Source: an uncultured Bacteroidales bacterium (GTDB lineage Bacteria > Bacteroidota > Bacteroidia > Bacteroidales > UBA932). From it: a stretch of 44,038 nucleotides of DNA. This document shows, one piece after another, positions 1 to 7,939 of this stretch. The stretch is from the NCBI GenBank assembly GCA_949294195.1, contig CASFGK010000013.1, forward strand, positions 1-44,038, in the 5' to 3' direction. The notes below the pieces were generated by a model. The model ran no database searches. It was not told where the DNA came from and saw only the letters and a program-made list of their open reading frames with translations. Position 1 is the first letter of the stretch; every line of letters begins with the position of its first letter. The translations under genes and the position numbers were made by a program.

Positions 1-192
1 ATGACCTGTGACTTGTCGCGCCGGATACCGCCTAAAAATTGGCGGCCGCAATCCTTGCATTTATATTGTTGTTTCCTGCCTCTCAGGCCGTTCCTGACCA
101 CATTGGGAGACCCGCAGAAAAAGCATTTTTTTAACCATATCAGTAATAATCTTCGCAAAGATATTAAAATCAATGCCTTGCAGAGATTTCAT
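1..192 (-). pseudogene. IS transposase N-terminus, frameshifted and cut by the window edge
   Basis: Read on the minus strand from an ATG at 192, the frame begins MKSLQGIDFN and reaches MVKK, then loses the zinc ribbon. One base over, from about position 125 to the window edge, the reading is CFFCGSPNVVRNGLRGRK followed by QQYKCKDCGRQF. This is the CxxC...CxxC zinc ribbon found at the N-terminus of IS1/InsA-like and related transposases. The two parts are separated by a run of seven A (positions 126-132); six A would join them in one frame. The DDE catalytic part lies outside the window, so the IS family cannot be named. It may be a decayed element, a homopolymer sequencing error, or a gene expressed by slippage. 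The zinc ribbon itself is clear; the status of the gene is uncertain. Confidence 0.7.
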
Positions 193-357
193 CCTACTTT
201 TTGTCGACTAAGCCGACTTGATTTTTAGAAACATAATTAAAGGTGTGTTAGTTAGTTAGTTGGTTATATATTTGGTTCAGTTTCAGTTCTCCATCAGACT
301 TTGCCGGCAGCCGGACATACCGGCACATCAAAAACAAAATAAAGTAAGTATAATTGT

Positions 358-365
358 CAAATATA
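358..365 (-). promoter_or_regulatory. possible -7 element toward the transposase
   Basis: Minus-strand TATATTTG matches TAnnTTTG. No convincing -33 box is present and it lies about 165 bases from the proposed transposase start, so this is a weak call. The rest of 193-467 holds only AT-rich sequence, three GTTA repeats plus a GTTG, and the terminator listed next. Confidence 0.25.
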
Positions 366-379
366 GTGAGAATATAGAT

Positions 380-418
380 AAAAAAATCGGATTGATTGAA
401 AAAAAACAACCAATCCGA
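380..418 (-). terminator. intrinsic terminator of the GH20 hexosaminidase gene
   Basis: Twelve-base arms at 387-398 (TCGGATTGATTG) and 407-418 (CAACCAATCCGA) pair with one G-T wobble around an all-A (plus strand) 8-base loop. On the minus strand the stem is followed by seven T (380-386). It sits about 50 bases past the stop codon of the hexosaminidase gene. Confidence 0.75.
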
Positions 419-467
419 CTCAAAATCCATTAAATTGTCTGTTTTTGAAAGCCGGAGAAGCGGCAAA

Positions 468-2786
468 TCAATTCACTCCGACCTCATCGACAAAAAGAAA
501 CGCCTTTCTTCCAGCACCTGGATGCCATGAAGGAAGTTTCGGAGTACATTTCCCCACTATCCGGACATATCTGGCAGTCGTTTTGCCAAAAGATATTCCG
601 TACTTGTGCGGAATATTGTTCCTGGAACCTTTTTCCAGGACAGGGAATTTCCCGCTGCCTGCCTTCCTGAATGACTTTCCGTCGTTTGAGACATATACTT
701 CCAGAGCGGTAAGACCGAAAATGAAATCTCCGGGAACAAGCATTGTATTGACAAATGCAGATGATATTTCCTGCTCTGACTGAAGGTCGAAAGTGACATC
801 CAGGTCCTGGCCGTAAATTCCCAGATATCTGCCTGAGCGGTAACTGTCATCGCCATAGAGACCGTCGTTCAGCAGTAAGGCGCCCTTGTAAGTGAACTGA
901 GGGTCAGGTTCAGATGCAAGGCTTACAGGGCACAAGGTCGCCTTGTTCGACTGCACTGACTCTCCGACAACTTCCGAAGCCCGGCCGTCCCGTATTGCAA
1001 CAGCCTTTATCCGGACATTTCCCGAAACGGCAAGAGGCGCCTCATACAATGCAGAAGATGCGTCAGGCTCAGTCCCGTCCAGAGTATAATGCACAGGAGC
1101 ATCATCGAATGTCGAGAAAGTCACTACAGCCTTGCCAGCCTCACCCGACGGACTGATATCAATAACAGGATTTTCTATGTCCGGCCGATAATGGAAGCCC
1201 ATAAGCCTGTACAAATCAAGCTGATGGCGCAGCCTCTCAAGGAAATCCCCAAGATCTTTCTGCTGAGGGTCAGACCACTGGAGCTCGCTCAAGGCGTCTA
1301 TACGGGGCATCATCTGCCACTCCATTTTCAGGCTGTCTTTCGTCCATTCTGTCCAAATGCATCCCTGGACTCCGATTATATTTTGCGCCTGTTCTTCAGT
1401 AAGCTTGTCGGAAACAGGCTCGAAGTCGTATACACGCTGCACGCTCGAAACTCCTTTGAGACGGTTGTATCCCGGATTGCTGAAATACAGATGACTTATA
1501 GGGCATACTATTGTCTTGTGGCCGAGTCTTGCAGACCTTACAGACGCATTCACTCCTGTCCACCCCATAACTGTCACTGATGTATCCGGGTCTCCGTCCA
1601 GAATCTCATCCCAGGCAAGCATCTTGCGTCCGCGGGACTCTATCTCCTTCTTGACCTGTTCCATGAACCATACCTGAAGCTGGTTTTCCTTCGAATGTTC
1701 TTTGGTGTCACGCAACCCGAGTTCCTTTATCTTGGCCTGGCATACCGGACACTCCTCCCAGCGGGCCTTGGGACATTCGTCTCCTCCGATATGGATATAT
1801 TCGGACGGGAAAATATCCATTATTTCGGAAAGGACATCCTTGGCAAACTGCAGAGTCCGGTCATTACCGCCGCAGAGCACGTCCTTGAACACGCCGAAAC
1901 GGGTCTGAACCTCATACGGTCCGCCTGTGCACCCGAGTTCGGGATATGAAGCAAGCGCCGCCATCATATGTCCAGGCATATCCACTTCCGGAACTACAGT
2001 AATGAAACGCTCGGCGGCATAGCGTACTATCTCCTCCGCTTCTTCCTGAGTATAATAGCCGGAAACAGGCACACCGTCATATTTGCCTGACCCCGGAGCG
2101 GTGATGGTCTCTTTGCGGACAGACCCGATCTCCGTAAGGAGCGGATATTTCTTTATTTCTATACGCCAGCCCTGATCTTCGGTCAGATGCCAGTGGAAAT
2201 AGTTGATGTTATGGAGAGCCATCACATCAATCAGCTCCTTAAGGTAGTCCACTGAAAAGAAGTGCCGTCCGACATCCACCATGAATCCTCTGTATCCGAA
2301 CCGCGGGAAATCATATACCGAACCGGCAGGAACTGCCGCAGCCGCACCTGTCCCTACTGTTATCGGAAGTGACTTGTGTAGTGTCTGCACTCCATAAAAG
2401 ACAGCGGCTTCGGAAGCTCCGTATATCGTAATACGGTCAGATCCGACATCCATCCTGTAGCCGTCCTTATCAGGAATAGTGCTGTCAAGTCCAAGGATTA
2501 TGGAATGCCTTCCCGGTTTACCGGACACTTTTACTTTAGTCCCGGTAACCTCCCGGATATACAAAGCGAGAAATTCCGCCGTCTTCTCCAGTTTCGGATT
2601 GTCCCCCTCACAGCAGATAACCGTAGACCCGGTAATTACGAAAGGTTCAGCGTTTTCCGCGACAGTTACCTCGTGCGGTTTGGGTATGACATTAAGGTCT
2701 CCTGTCTCTACTTGCCCTCCGGCACATGACATAACGGCTGCAAGGAACAAACCTGCAGCAATAAAATTCAACTGTGGAAAATTCAT
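468..2786 (-). CDS. beta-N-acetylhexosaminidase, GH20 family, predicted lipoprotein
   Basis: Predicted to remove terminal beta-linked GlcNAc/GalNAc from host glycans, chitin oligomers or peptidoglycan-derived sugars, outside the inner membrane. The 772-residue protein begins with a hydrophobic signal and a lipobox-like AAVMSC (Cys21). A GH20b N-terminal domain spans about 30-160 and the TIM barrel about 165-515. The catalytic Asp-Glu pair lies in HIGGDE (D336, E337), and FHWHLTEDQGWR (about 197-208) is the usual substrate-strand motif. A chitobiase/hexosaminidase C-terminal segment (VHYTLDGTEP) and a discoidin-like F5/8C domain at the end (after about 625) probably bind sugar. The gene has its own promoter and terminator, so it is likely monocistronic. 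The family is certain; the substrate is inferred. Confidence 0.95.
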   Translation of the reverse strand: MNFPQLNFIAAGLFLAAVMSCAGGQVETGDLNVIPKPHEVTVAENAEPFVITGSTVICCEGDNPKLEKTAEFLALYIREVTGTKVKVSGKPGRHSIILGLDSTIPDKDGYRMDVGSDRITIYGASEAAVFYGVQTLHKSLPITVGTGAAAAVPAGSVYDFPRFGYRGFMVDVGRHFFSVDYLKELIDVMALHNINYFHWHLTEDQGWRIEIKKYPLLTEIGSVRKETITAPGSGKYDGVPVSGYYTQEEAEEIVRYAAERFITVVPEVDMPGHMMAALASYPELGCTGGPYEVQTRFGVFKDVLCGGNDRTLQFAKDVLSEIMDIFPSEYIHIGGDECPKARWEECPVCQAKIKELGLRDTKEHSKENQLQVWFMEQVKKEIESRGRKMLAWDEILDGDPDTSVTVMGWTGVNASVRSARLGHKTIVCPISHLYFSNPGYNRLKGVSSVQRVYDFEPVSDKLTEEQAQNIIGVQGCIWTEWTKDSLKMEWQMMPRIDALSELQWSDPQQKDLGDFLERLRHQLDLYRLMGFHYRPDIENPVIDISPSGEAGKAVVTFSTFDDAPVHYTLDGTEPDASSALYEAPLAVSGNVRIKAVAIRDGRASEVVGESVQSNKATLCPVSLASEPDPQFTYKGALLLNDGLYGDDSYRSGRYLGIYGQDLDVTFDLQSEQEISSAFVNTMLVPGDFIFGLTALEVYVSNDGKSFRKAGSGKFPVLEKGSRNNIPHKYGISFGKTTARYVRIVGKCTPKLPSWHPGAGRKAFLFVDEVGVN

Positions 2787-2817
2787 AAAAATGGAAAGTT
2801 ATGTGGTCTGTTTCCCG

Positions 2818-2848
2818 CAAAGGTATATATAAAATCCCTGAAAACAAG
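2818..2848 (-). promoter_or_regulatory. promoter of the hexosaminidase gene
   Basis: Minus-strand -7 element TACCTTTG (2818-2825) matches TAnnTTTG. A CTTG at 2845-2848 stands 19 bases upstream and matches the -33 TTTG in three of four positions. This predicts a start about 25 bases ahead of the ATG at 2786. Confidence 0.6.
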
Positions 2849-2880
2849 ACACAACAGGAATAATGTCCGGCAAAAACGTG

Positions 2881-2920
2881 AAAAAGGGATGCGGCCTGAC
2901 TGTTCAGGACACATCCCTTT
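2881..2920 (-). terminator. intrinsic terminator of the carboxyltransferase gene
   Basis: Arms AAAGGGATG (2883-2891) and CATCCCTTT (2912-2920) enclose an inner CCTGA/TCAGG stem. The minus strand then runs into five T. It lies directly downstream of the stop codon at 2944. Confidence 0.75.
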
Positions 2921-2943
2921 CCTACACTATACGGCACAGCTGC

Positions 2944-4725
2944 TTATTCCACAAAGGCTATGATCTCGCCTTTCGCAACCATATCCCCCTGCTTTGAGCA
3001 GATAGCGACAATACGCCCGTCAACCGCCGGCATGACTTCCTCCATACCATAGTAAGTCTGGATATAGCTCATCGCCTGTCCTGCCTTGACTTCCGTTCCC
3101 ACTACAGGAGCAGTCGAAGCATCGTCGACATCAATCTGCCACAGAAGCTGTCCCTTTACAGGAGCCTGGACAGGAGTTGCCTTCGGATATTTCTCAGCAA
3201 TTTTCTCTACGTCATACTTAGGCATCTCGACAACCGGGCGTGTGATGATGACCGGTGCTCCCGCCTTCTCTTTTGCCGCTTCAAGATCCTTTTTGAAACG
3301 CTCCTTGGCAATACCGCTCTTGTAATCGCGGTACTGGCGCTCGTGCATTGCAAACTCGAACAGTTCCTCATCGTCCTCGCCTGTATCCCAGCCTTCTTCC
3401 TTCATCATCTGACGGTACTTGTCAAGCTCGTCCGGGAATGCATCCTGAGGGTTGCCTGTATAGAACTCAAGTCCTTTGGCCTTTGCCAGCTCCACGATTT
3501 CCGGGGCTAGTTCACCCGGCAGCCTGCCCATCTTTCCGAGTATCATGTTCCATGTATCCTTGTCTATTGTAGACCACCTAGGCTGTCCCTTGAGGATATT
3601 CATGAGGTTCATCAGGGCGGTATTCTTGACATACTGGCTGAAAGGAGTTACAAGAGGAGGATAGCCCAGACGAGGCCATACATACTCCACTTCCTGGAAC
3701 AGCATCACCATAAGCTCGTCCAGAGTCAGTTCCTTCTTGCCCTGGGCACGGAGGGAAGCGTTGATGGCTCCATGGAATCCTTTCAGGTCGGCCATCATCG
3801 ACCCCATCATGCCTCCCGGAAGTCCGCATCCTACAAGCAATGAACTCATGTGGGAGTTGTTCGGATCTATCCAATAGCCGAGGAATTCATCTATGAACTT
3901 CTGGGTAAGGCGGCGGACTTCCATATATGCATTCATGTTAAGGTCCTTGACAAGGAATCCGTCAGCCTTCATCATCTCACGGATGGTGATTACATCAGGA
4001 TGGACTTTTCCCCATGAAAGCGGCTCTACCGCAACATCCAGATAATCGGCGCCGGCTCTGGCGACTTCAAGCATTGAGGCCGGAGAGAATCCCGGACCTG
4101 TGTGTCCGTGGTACTGTACCTTTATATGGGGATATTTCTTCTTGATAGACGAAGTGAGCTTGCCGAGGAATGTCGGACGGCCGATACCGGCCATATCCTT
4201 AAGACAGATTTCATCACATCCGTATTCGACTACCTTGTCGACAATACCCATATAGTATTCTACGGTATGGATAGGAGAGTTGGTTACTGACAGCGCCACC
4301 TGGGAAATCATTCCGCCTTTCTTTGCATATTCCACTGACAGACGGAGGTTCCTGTGATCGTTAAGTCCGCAGAAAGAACGGGAAATATTGGTCCCCTGCT
4401 TGCATTTCACTTTATACATGAGCTCGCGGACATCAGCCGGAACAGGATTCATACGCAGTGCATTGAGCCCTCGTTCAAGCATGTGCGTCTGGATTCCGAC
4501 CTTGTTGAAAGGTGCAGTCCATTCACGGACAGCCTTGTTCGGGTTTTCGCCGAAAAGAAGGTTCACCTGCTCGAACGCGCCTCCGTTTGTTTCCACTCTG
4601 TCAAAGCACCCCATGTCGATAATCGCAGGAGCCACTTCCTTCAGCTGGCTGACTGTAGGCACATATTTGCCTGAAGACTGCCACATGTCCCTGTATACCA
4701 GGGAGAATTTTATTTCTCTTGCCAT
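2944..4725 (-). CDS. carboxyltransferase, pyruvate carboxylase subunit B / oxaloacetate decarboxylase alpha type
   Basis: The family transfers a carboxyl group between biotin and pyruvate/oxaloacetate in the cytoplasm. The 593-residue protein starts at MAREIKFSLVYRDMW; an in-frame ATG 33 bases earlier at 4758 is less likely. The TIM-barrel carboxyltransferase domain fills about 1-300 (KDMAGIGRP, YHGHTGPGFS), and the conserved PYC_OADA region follows (LPGGMMGSMM, PRLGYPPLVTPFSQY). The last about 70 residues form a biotinyl-like fold ending in VDGRIVAICSKQGDMVAKG. At the place of the usual AMKM biotinylation motif the sequence reads YYGME, so Gly (about residue 560) replaces the acceptor lysine. 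No pycA or decarboxylase beta/gamma gene is adjacent. Family assignment is strong; the actual reaction and whether it carries biotin are open. Confidence 0.85.
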   Translation of the reverse strand: MAREIKFSLVYRDMWQSSGKYVPTVSQLKEVAPAIIDMGCFDRVETNGGAFEQVNLLFGENPNKAVREWTAPFNKVGIQTHMLERGLNALRMNPVPADVRELMYKVKCKQGTNISRSFCGLNDHRNLRLSVEYAKKGGMISQVALSVTNSPIHTVEYYMGIVDKVVEYGCDEICLKDMAGIGRPTFLGKLTSSIKKKYPHIKVQYHGHTGPGFSPASMLEVARAGADYLDVAVEPLSWGKVHPDVITIREMMKADGFLVKDLNMNAYMEVRRLTQKFIDEFLGYWIDPNNSHMSSLLVGCGLPGGMMGSMMADLKGFHGAINASLRAQGKKELTLDELMVMLFQEVEYVWPRLGYPPLVTPFSQYVKNTALMNLMNILKGQPRWSTIDKDTWNMILGKMGRLPGELAPEIVELAKAKGLEFYTGNPQDAFPDELDKYRQMMKEEGWDTGEDDEELFEFAMHERQYRDYKSGIAKERFKKDLEAAKEKAGAPVIITRPVVEMPKYDVEKIAEKYPKATPVQAPVKGQLLWQIDVDDASTAPVVGTEVKAGQAMSYIQTYYGMEEVMPAVDGRIVAICSKQGDMVAKGEIIAFVE

Positions 4726-4755
4726 AAATATGATATTATCAATCTGTTCAGCCTG

Positions 4756-4763
4756 CAAATATA
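4756..4763 (-). promoter_or_regulatory. -7 element for the carboxyltransferase gene
   Basis: Minus-strand TATATTTG, about 30 bases ahead of the ATG at 4725. No TTTG stands at the expected -33 distance, so the call rests on the -7 box and its position. Confidence 0.45.
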
Positions 4764-4773
4764 ATGGTTTTTA

Positions 4774-5625
4774 TCAAACATTCATCCTTATCGGAGTCAT
4801 AAGTCGGTATATCCAGGCCAGTACAGGGTCCGGCAATACGGCGACCACCGGCTTGAAAAGATGGTTCAGGAAACCCGGCATGATTCCCTTCTTTCTCCTG
4901 AATGCGGCCTTGAGGGCCTTGTCTACGGCAGTCTCTGCCGGAATCATTATCCGAAGGCTCCTTGCCAGTCTGCGGTAGGACGGTCTGAGATTGAACAGAG
5001 GCGTATCCACTGCTCCGAAATACGCATTGGTTATACTGACTCCGGTACCTCTGCTTTCCACTCTGAGCGCTCTGGAAAAATCTTTTACGAAACGTTTTGT
5101 AGAGGCATACATACCCAGACCGGGCCAGGGAATCCAGGCCGCCAGGGACGATACATTGAGTATATAGCCGCATCCGCGTGCGCGAAGGTCAGGCACAAAC
5201 GCCCTGCACAGAAGCAGCGGCGTATAGTCATGCACCATGAGCATTCTTGAAAGCGCAGCGGGAGACGTTTCTGCAATCCCCTGATAATAAAACAGGCCTG
5301 CATTATTTATAAGCACTTCGACGTCACATCCGTTCTCTTTGGAGAAACTGTATACCTTTTCCGCCGCATCAGGCCTTGACAGGTCCTGCACCAGGGGCAG
5401 GACTCTGAATGAAGACTTGTACGGTATCCTCCAGTCCGTCAGAGAAGAGACCATGGCTTTCAGGTTACCGGCCACAGTCTCCAGTTTCTGCCTGTCGATA
5501 TCGACAACCAGCAGATTGTAGCCCATCATGGCCAGACGCTCCGCATACAGCCTCCCCATACCTGATGCTGCACCCGTAACAAGGGCGAAGCTGCGGTATT
5601 CCTTGAAAATGTCGCTGATTTTCAT
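4774..5625 (-). CDS. short-chain dehydrogenase/reductase (SDR) family protein
   Basis: An NAD(P)-dependent oxidoreductase of the classical SDR type, substrate unknown. From the ATG at 5625 the protein is 283 residues: MKISDIFKEY, then the glycine-rich cofactor loop TGAASGMG, VVDID at the end of the second strand, NNAG in the middle, a serine in LNVSSLA and the catalytic YASTK. The C-terminal about 40 residues are hydrophobic/basic (ending YRLMTPIRMNV) and resemble membrane-associated SDRs such as the DltE/YqjQ type. An ATG at 5679 would add 18 AT-rich, lysine-rich residues; I prefer 5625. It is divergent from the Fur-like regulator, with overlapping promoters. The cellular role is unknown. 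Confidence 0.88.
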   Translation of the reverse strand: MKISDIFKEYRSFALVTGAASGMGRLYAERLAMMGYNLLVVDIDRQKLETVAGNLKAMVSSLTDWRIPYKSSFRVLPLVQDLSRPDAAEKVYSFSKENGCDVEVLINNAGLFYYQGIAETSPAALSRMLMVHDYTPLLLCRAFVPDLRARGCGYILNVSSLAAWIPWPGLGMYASTKRFVKDFSRALRVESRGTGVSITNAYFGAVDTPLFNLRPSYRRLARSLRIMIPAETAVDKALKAAFRRKKGIMPGFLNHLFKPVVAVLPDPVLAWIYRLMTPIRMNV

Positions 5626-5666
5626 GTCCGTCTTGTATTTTCTAAATTGGAATTTTTCAATTTTAT

Positions 5667-5697
5667 TTTGCTCGGGCACAAATAATTCTTACTTTTG
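5667..5697 (+). promoter_or_regulatory. promoter of the Fur/PerR-like gene
   Basis: A perfect match to the Bacteroidetes consensus: TTTG at 5667-5670, 19 bases, then TACTTTTG at 5690-5697. The predicted start near 5704 leaves a leader of about 15 bases before the ATG at 5719. Confidence 0.75.
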
Positions 5698-5711
5698 CAC
5701 GATTCGAGTTG

Positions 5712-5741
5712 CAAATATATGACCAATTCCAGAAATACAAA
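5712..5741 (-). promoter_or_regulatory. promoter of the SDR gene, overlapping the Fur-like gene start
   Basis: Minus-strand -33 TTTG (5738-5741), an 18-base spacer and -7 TATATTTG (5712-5719). It faces away from the Fur-like gene, and the two predicted start sites nearly coincide (about 5704-5705). TTTGCA (5694-5699) and TGCAAA (5710-5715) form a dyad between the two -7 boxes, a possible operator. Confidence 0.65.
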
Positions 5742-6177
5742 CATAGAGACATTCAAAAGCGATCTTAAAAGACACGGTCTCAAAGCCACTCCACAGAGAC
5801 TGGCTGTCCATCAGGCAATGATGAAACTCGGACACGCTTCTGCAGATATGGTTACAGACGAGATCAGCAAGTCCGGCACTACCAGAGTAACCGTGGCTTC
5901 CGTATATAATATTCTATCGCATCTGGCTCTTTTGGGAATATACGGCCACCGTCTCAGTTCCAACAACAAGATGTACTTCGATGTCAATACCTTCAGGCAT
6001 CTGCACATTTACGACTGCGAAAACCATGAGTTCAAGGACGTCATCGACGACGAGTTGGTATCATTGGTGGAAAAGCACTTGACACGCCGCAAGTTCAAGG
6101 GATACAGGATTGAGGACATAGACATCCAGCTGATAGGGCGGCCGACAAGAAGAAAGGCGAAAGTATCGGGGATGTAA
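5719..6177 (+). CDS. Fur-family metal-dependent regulator, PerR-like
   Basis: Fur-family proteins bind DNA as metal-loaded dimers and repress iron, zinc or peroxide genes. The 152-residue protein has the N-terminal winged helix (LKATPQRLAV, then VTVASVYNILSHL) and a C-terminal dimerization domain. Residues H39, D88, H94, H96 and D107 occupy the spacing of the regulatory metal ligands of PerR (H37, D85, H91, H93, D104 in Bacillus subtilis). The structural CxxC zinc pairs are missing: only C100 is present. The ATG at 5719 is chosen because it sits just behind a perfect promoter; an upstream TTG lies inside that promoter. Autoregulation and control of the divergent SDR gene are likely but inferred. 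The GT4 gene follows 6 bases later. Confidence 0.88.
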   Translation: MTNSRNTNIETFKSDLKRHGLKATPQRLAVHQAMMKLGHASADMVTDEISKSGTTRVTVASVYNILSHLALLGIYGHRLSSNNKMYFDVNTFRHLHIYDCENHEFKDVIDDELVSLVEKHLTRRKFKGYRIEDIDIQLIGRPTRRKAKVSGM

Positions 6178-6183
6178 ACGGAT

Positions 6184-7488
6184 ATGCGGACTGCAGTGCG
6201 GAAAATGAGAGTCCTTTGGCTATCTTCCACAAATACACTGTCCGATGAAAAGGGGGACAGGTCATACAACGGGAAAGGGTGGATCGCTTCCCTGCAGGAA
6301 ACCGTATTATCCCGCTGTCCGGACATCACTCTTGCTGTAGCTTTCCTGTCAGGAAGCGGCGATACGTCTGTCACACGTCTGGCCAGGAAAGGAATCACTT
6401 ACTACAGTATCCGGAAACGCGCTCCTGAAGGAGTATTGAAGCTGCTGAATAACTGGACCGGCTTCTTTACAGAAAACTATGACCCTGAAATCAGATATAT
6501 AGCAGAGGATTTCCGGCCTGATGTCATACATCTGTTCGGCTGTGAATCAAAGCTCGCGTCAGCAGTCACTTCCATATCCGGGATTCCTGTCATCGTCCAT
6601 ATCCAGGGAATTCTGCGGGAATGCCTGAAACGGTTTTTCCCTCCTGATATCAGGGACAGGGACTTTATCCTGCCGCAGACTTTCATCAATGAAATCGTAC
6701 TGATGAACGGGTTCATACACCTCAGAAAAGACTATATGAAACGTGCTGATGCCGAAAGAAAATATCTTCATACTCTCAGGTTCGCCATGGGAAGGACAGA
6801 CTGGGACAGGCAGATAATAAGCGCCTGTCCGCAAGCGGAGTATTTCCATGTGGATGAAGTCCTTCGGGATGAATTCTATGCAGCAGCAGGTTCATGGAAA
6901 GCAAGGAAAAGGGAAAGCGGGAAGATAAAGCTCCTTTCTACCATATCCGAGACTCCTTATAAAGGACTGGATGTCATCATGAAGTCCGCACGTATTCTCA
7001 AGACAGAAGGATTTGACATAGAATGGTATGTTGCAGGAGTCTCCGCCGCATCAAGTCTTGCGGAAGTGTTCGGTCGCAAATACCGTATCAGCTGTGAAAG
7101 ATACGGAATCAGACTCATCGGAGTAGCGGATCCGGCACGGCTCATTTCGCTTATGCAGGAGTGTGACATTTTCATCCACCCGTCCTACATTGACAACTCG
7201 CCCAACAGCATATGCGAAGCCCAAATGGTTGGCATGCCGGTCATTGCCGCCTCTACCGGAGGAGTCCCCACGATAGTTTCAGACGGACAGACCGGGCTGT
7301 TGTTTTCCCCGGGAGATACCGGACAGCTGTCGGAAACTATCATACGTACGGCACACAATGCCGGGCAATCCGCCGCACTCGGCCTTCAGGCGGCAAAAAA
7401 AGCAGCCACGAGACACGACAAGGCAAATATCGCCTCAAGCCTCATGGCCGCATATGAGAAAAGCATCGCCGGCTATTCCAGAATCTGA
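6184..7488 (+). CDS. glycosyltransferase family 4 protein
   Basis: A GT-B fold transferase of 434 residues, likely building a surface polysaccharide or glycolipid. The C-terminal Rossmann half has the GT4 signature: LLSTISETPYKGLDVIM, then IFIHPSYIDNSPNSICEAQM with the conserved Glu, GMPVIAASTGGVPTIV and GLLF. The N-terminal half begins MRVLWLSS, so an ATG at 6205 could be the true start. The unusual DNSPNSICEAQMVG replaces the more common EGxPxxxxEAMA form but keeps the glutamate. It is probably cotranscribed with the Fur-like gene. Its 3' end overlaps the convergent bcp gene by 16 bases. Donor and acceptor are unknown. Confidence 0.85.
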   Translation: MRTAVRKMRVLWLSSTNTLSDEKGDRSYNGKGWIASLQETVLSRCPDITLAVAFLSGSGDTSVTRLARKGITYYSIRKRAPEGVLKLLNNWTGFFTENYDPEIRYIAEDFRPDVIHLFGCESKLASAVTSISGIPVIVHIQGILRECLKRFFPPDIRDRDFILPQTFINEIVLMNGFIHLRKDYMKRADAERKYLHTLRFAMGRTDWDRQIISACPQAEYFHVDEVLRDEFYAAAGSWKARKRESGKIKLLSTISETPYKGLDVIMKSARILKTEGFDIEWYVAGVSAASSLAEVFGRKYRISCERYGIRLIGVADPARLISLMQECDIFIHPSYIDNSPNSICEAQMVGMPVIAASTGGVPTIVSDGQTGLLFSPGDTGQLSETIIRTAHNAGQSAALGLQAAKKAATRHDKANIASSLMAAYEKSIAGYSRI

Positions 7489-7919
7489 GCGGCGTGATTC
7501 TTCGTATCCACTTTCCCGATAATGCGTTCCAGTATTCCGTCTTCGGAAAATATGAAAGTCTTGCGTAATGTGCCGACACTCACCCTTCCGCACATCTTCT
7601 TCTCGCCCCATGCACCGAAATCCTGCAGCATCCTGGTGGACTTGTCCGAGAGAAGTGTGAACGGCAGTGAATTCTTTTCAATGAATTTCCTGTGAGAAGC
7701 CTCACTGTCCTTGCTTACCCCCACTACATTGTACCCGGCAGCGACAAGCGCTTCATAATTGTCCCTGAGATTGCACGCTTCAGCCGTACACCCGGGAGTA
7801 CTGTCCTTGGGATAAAAATATATTACTGTCTTCTTTCCTATAAGATCCGATGACCGGACCACATTACCGTTCTGGTCCACAGCCTCGAAATCAGGCATTC
7901 TGTCTCCTGTTTTCAACAT
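7473..7919 (-). CDS. bcp: thiol peroxidase Bcp (peroxiredoxin, PrxQ type)
   Basis: Reduces hydrogen peroxide and organic hydroperoxides with thioredoxin as reductant, in the cytoplasm. At 148 residues it is normal for the family. The peroxidatic cysteine is in DSTPGCTAEAC (C44), with C49 at the position of the resolving cysteine of Bcp/PrxQ enzymes. VIYFYPKD and VVGVSKDSEASHRKF are family motifs. It lies 20 bases behind upp and is probably in one operon with it. The 3' end overlaps the convergent glycosyltransferase gene by 16 bases. Confidence 0.95.
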   Translation of the reverse strand: MLKTGDRMPDFEAVDQNGNVVRSSDLIGKKTVIYFYPKDSTPGCTAEACNLRDNYEALVAAGYNVVGVSKDSEASHRKFIEKNSLPFTLLSDKSTRMLQDFGAWGEKKMCGRVSVGTLRKTFIFSEDGILERIIGKVDTKNHAAQILE

Positions 7920-7939
7920 ATCACGATATTTTCTGCATT

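Noticed and set aside
247-262. Tandem GTTA repeats (three GTTA plus GTTG)
   Set aside because: Too few copies to call a functional repeat; possibly near an IS end but no matching inverted end is in the window.
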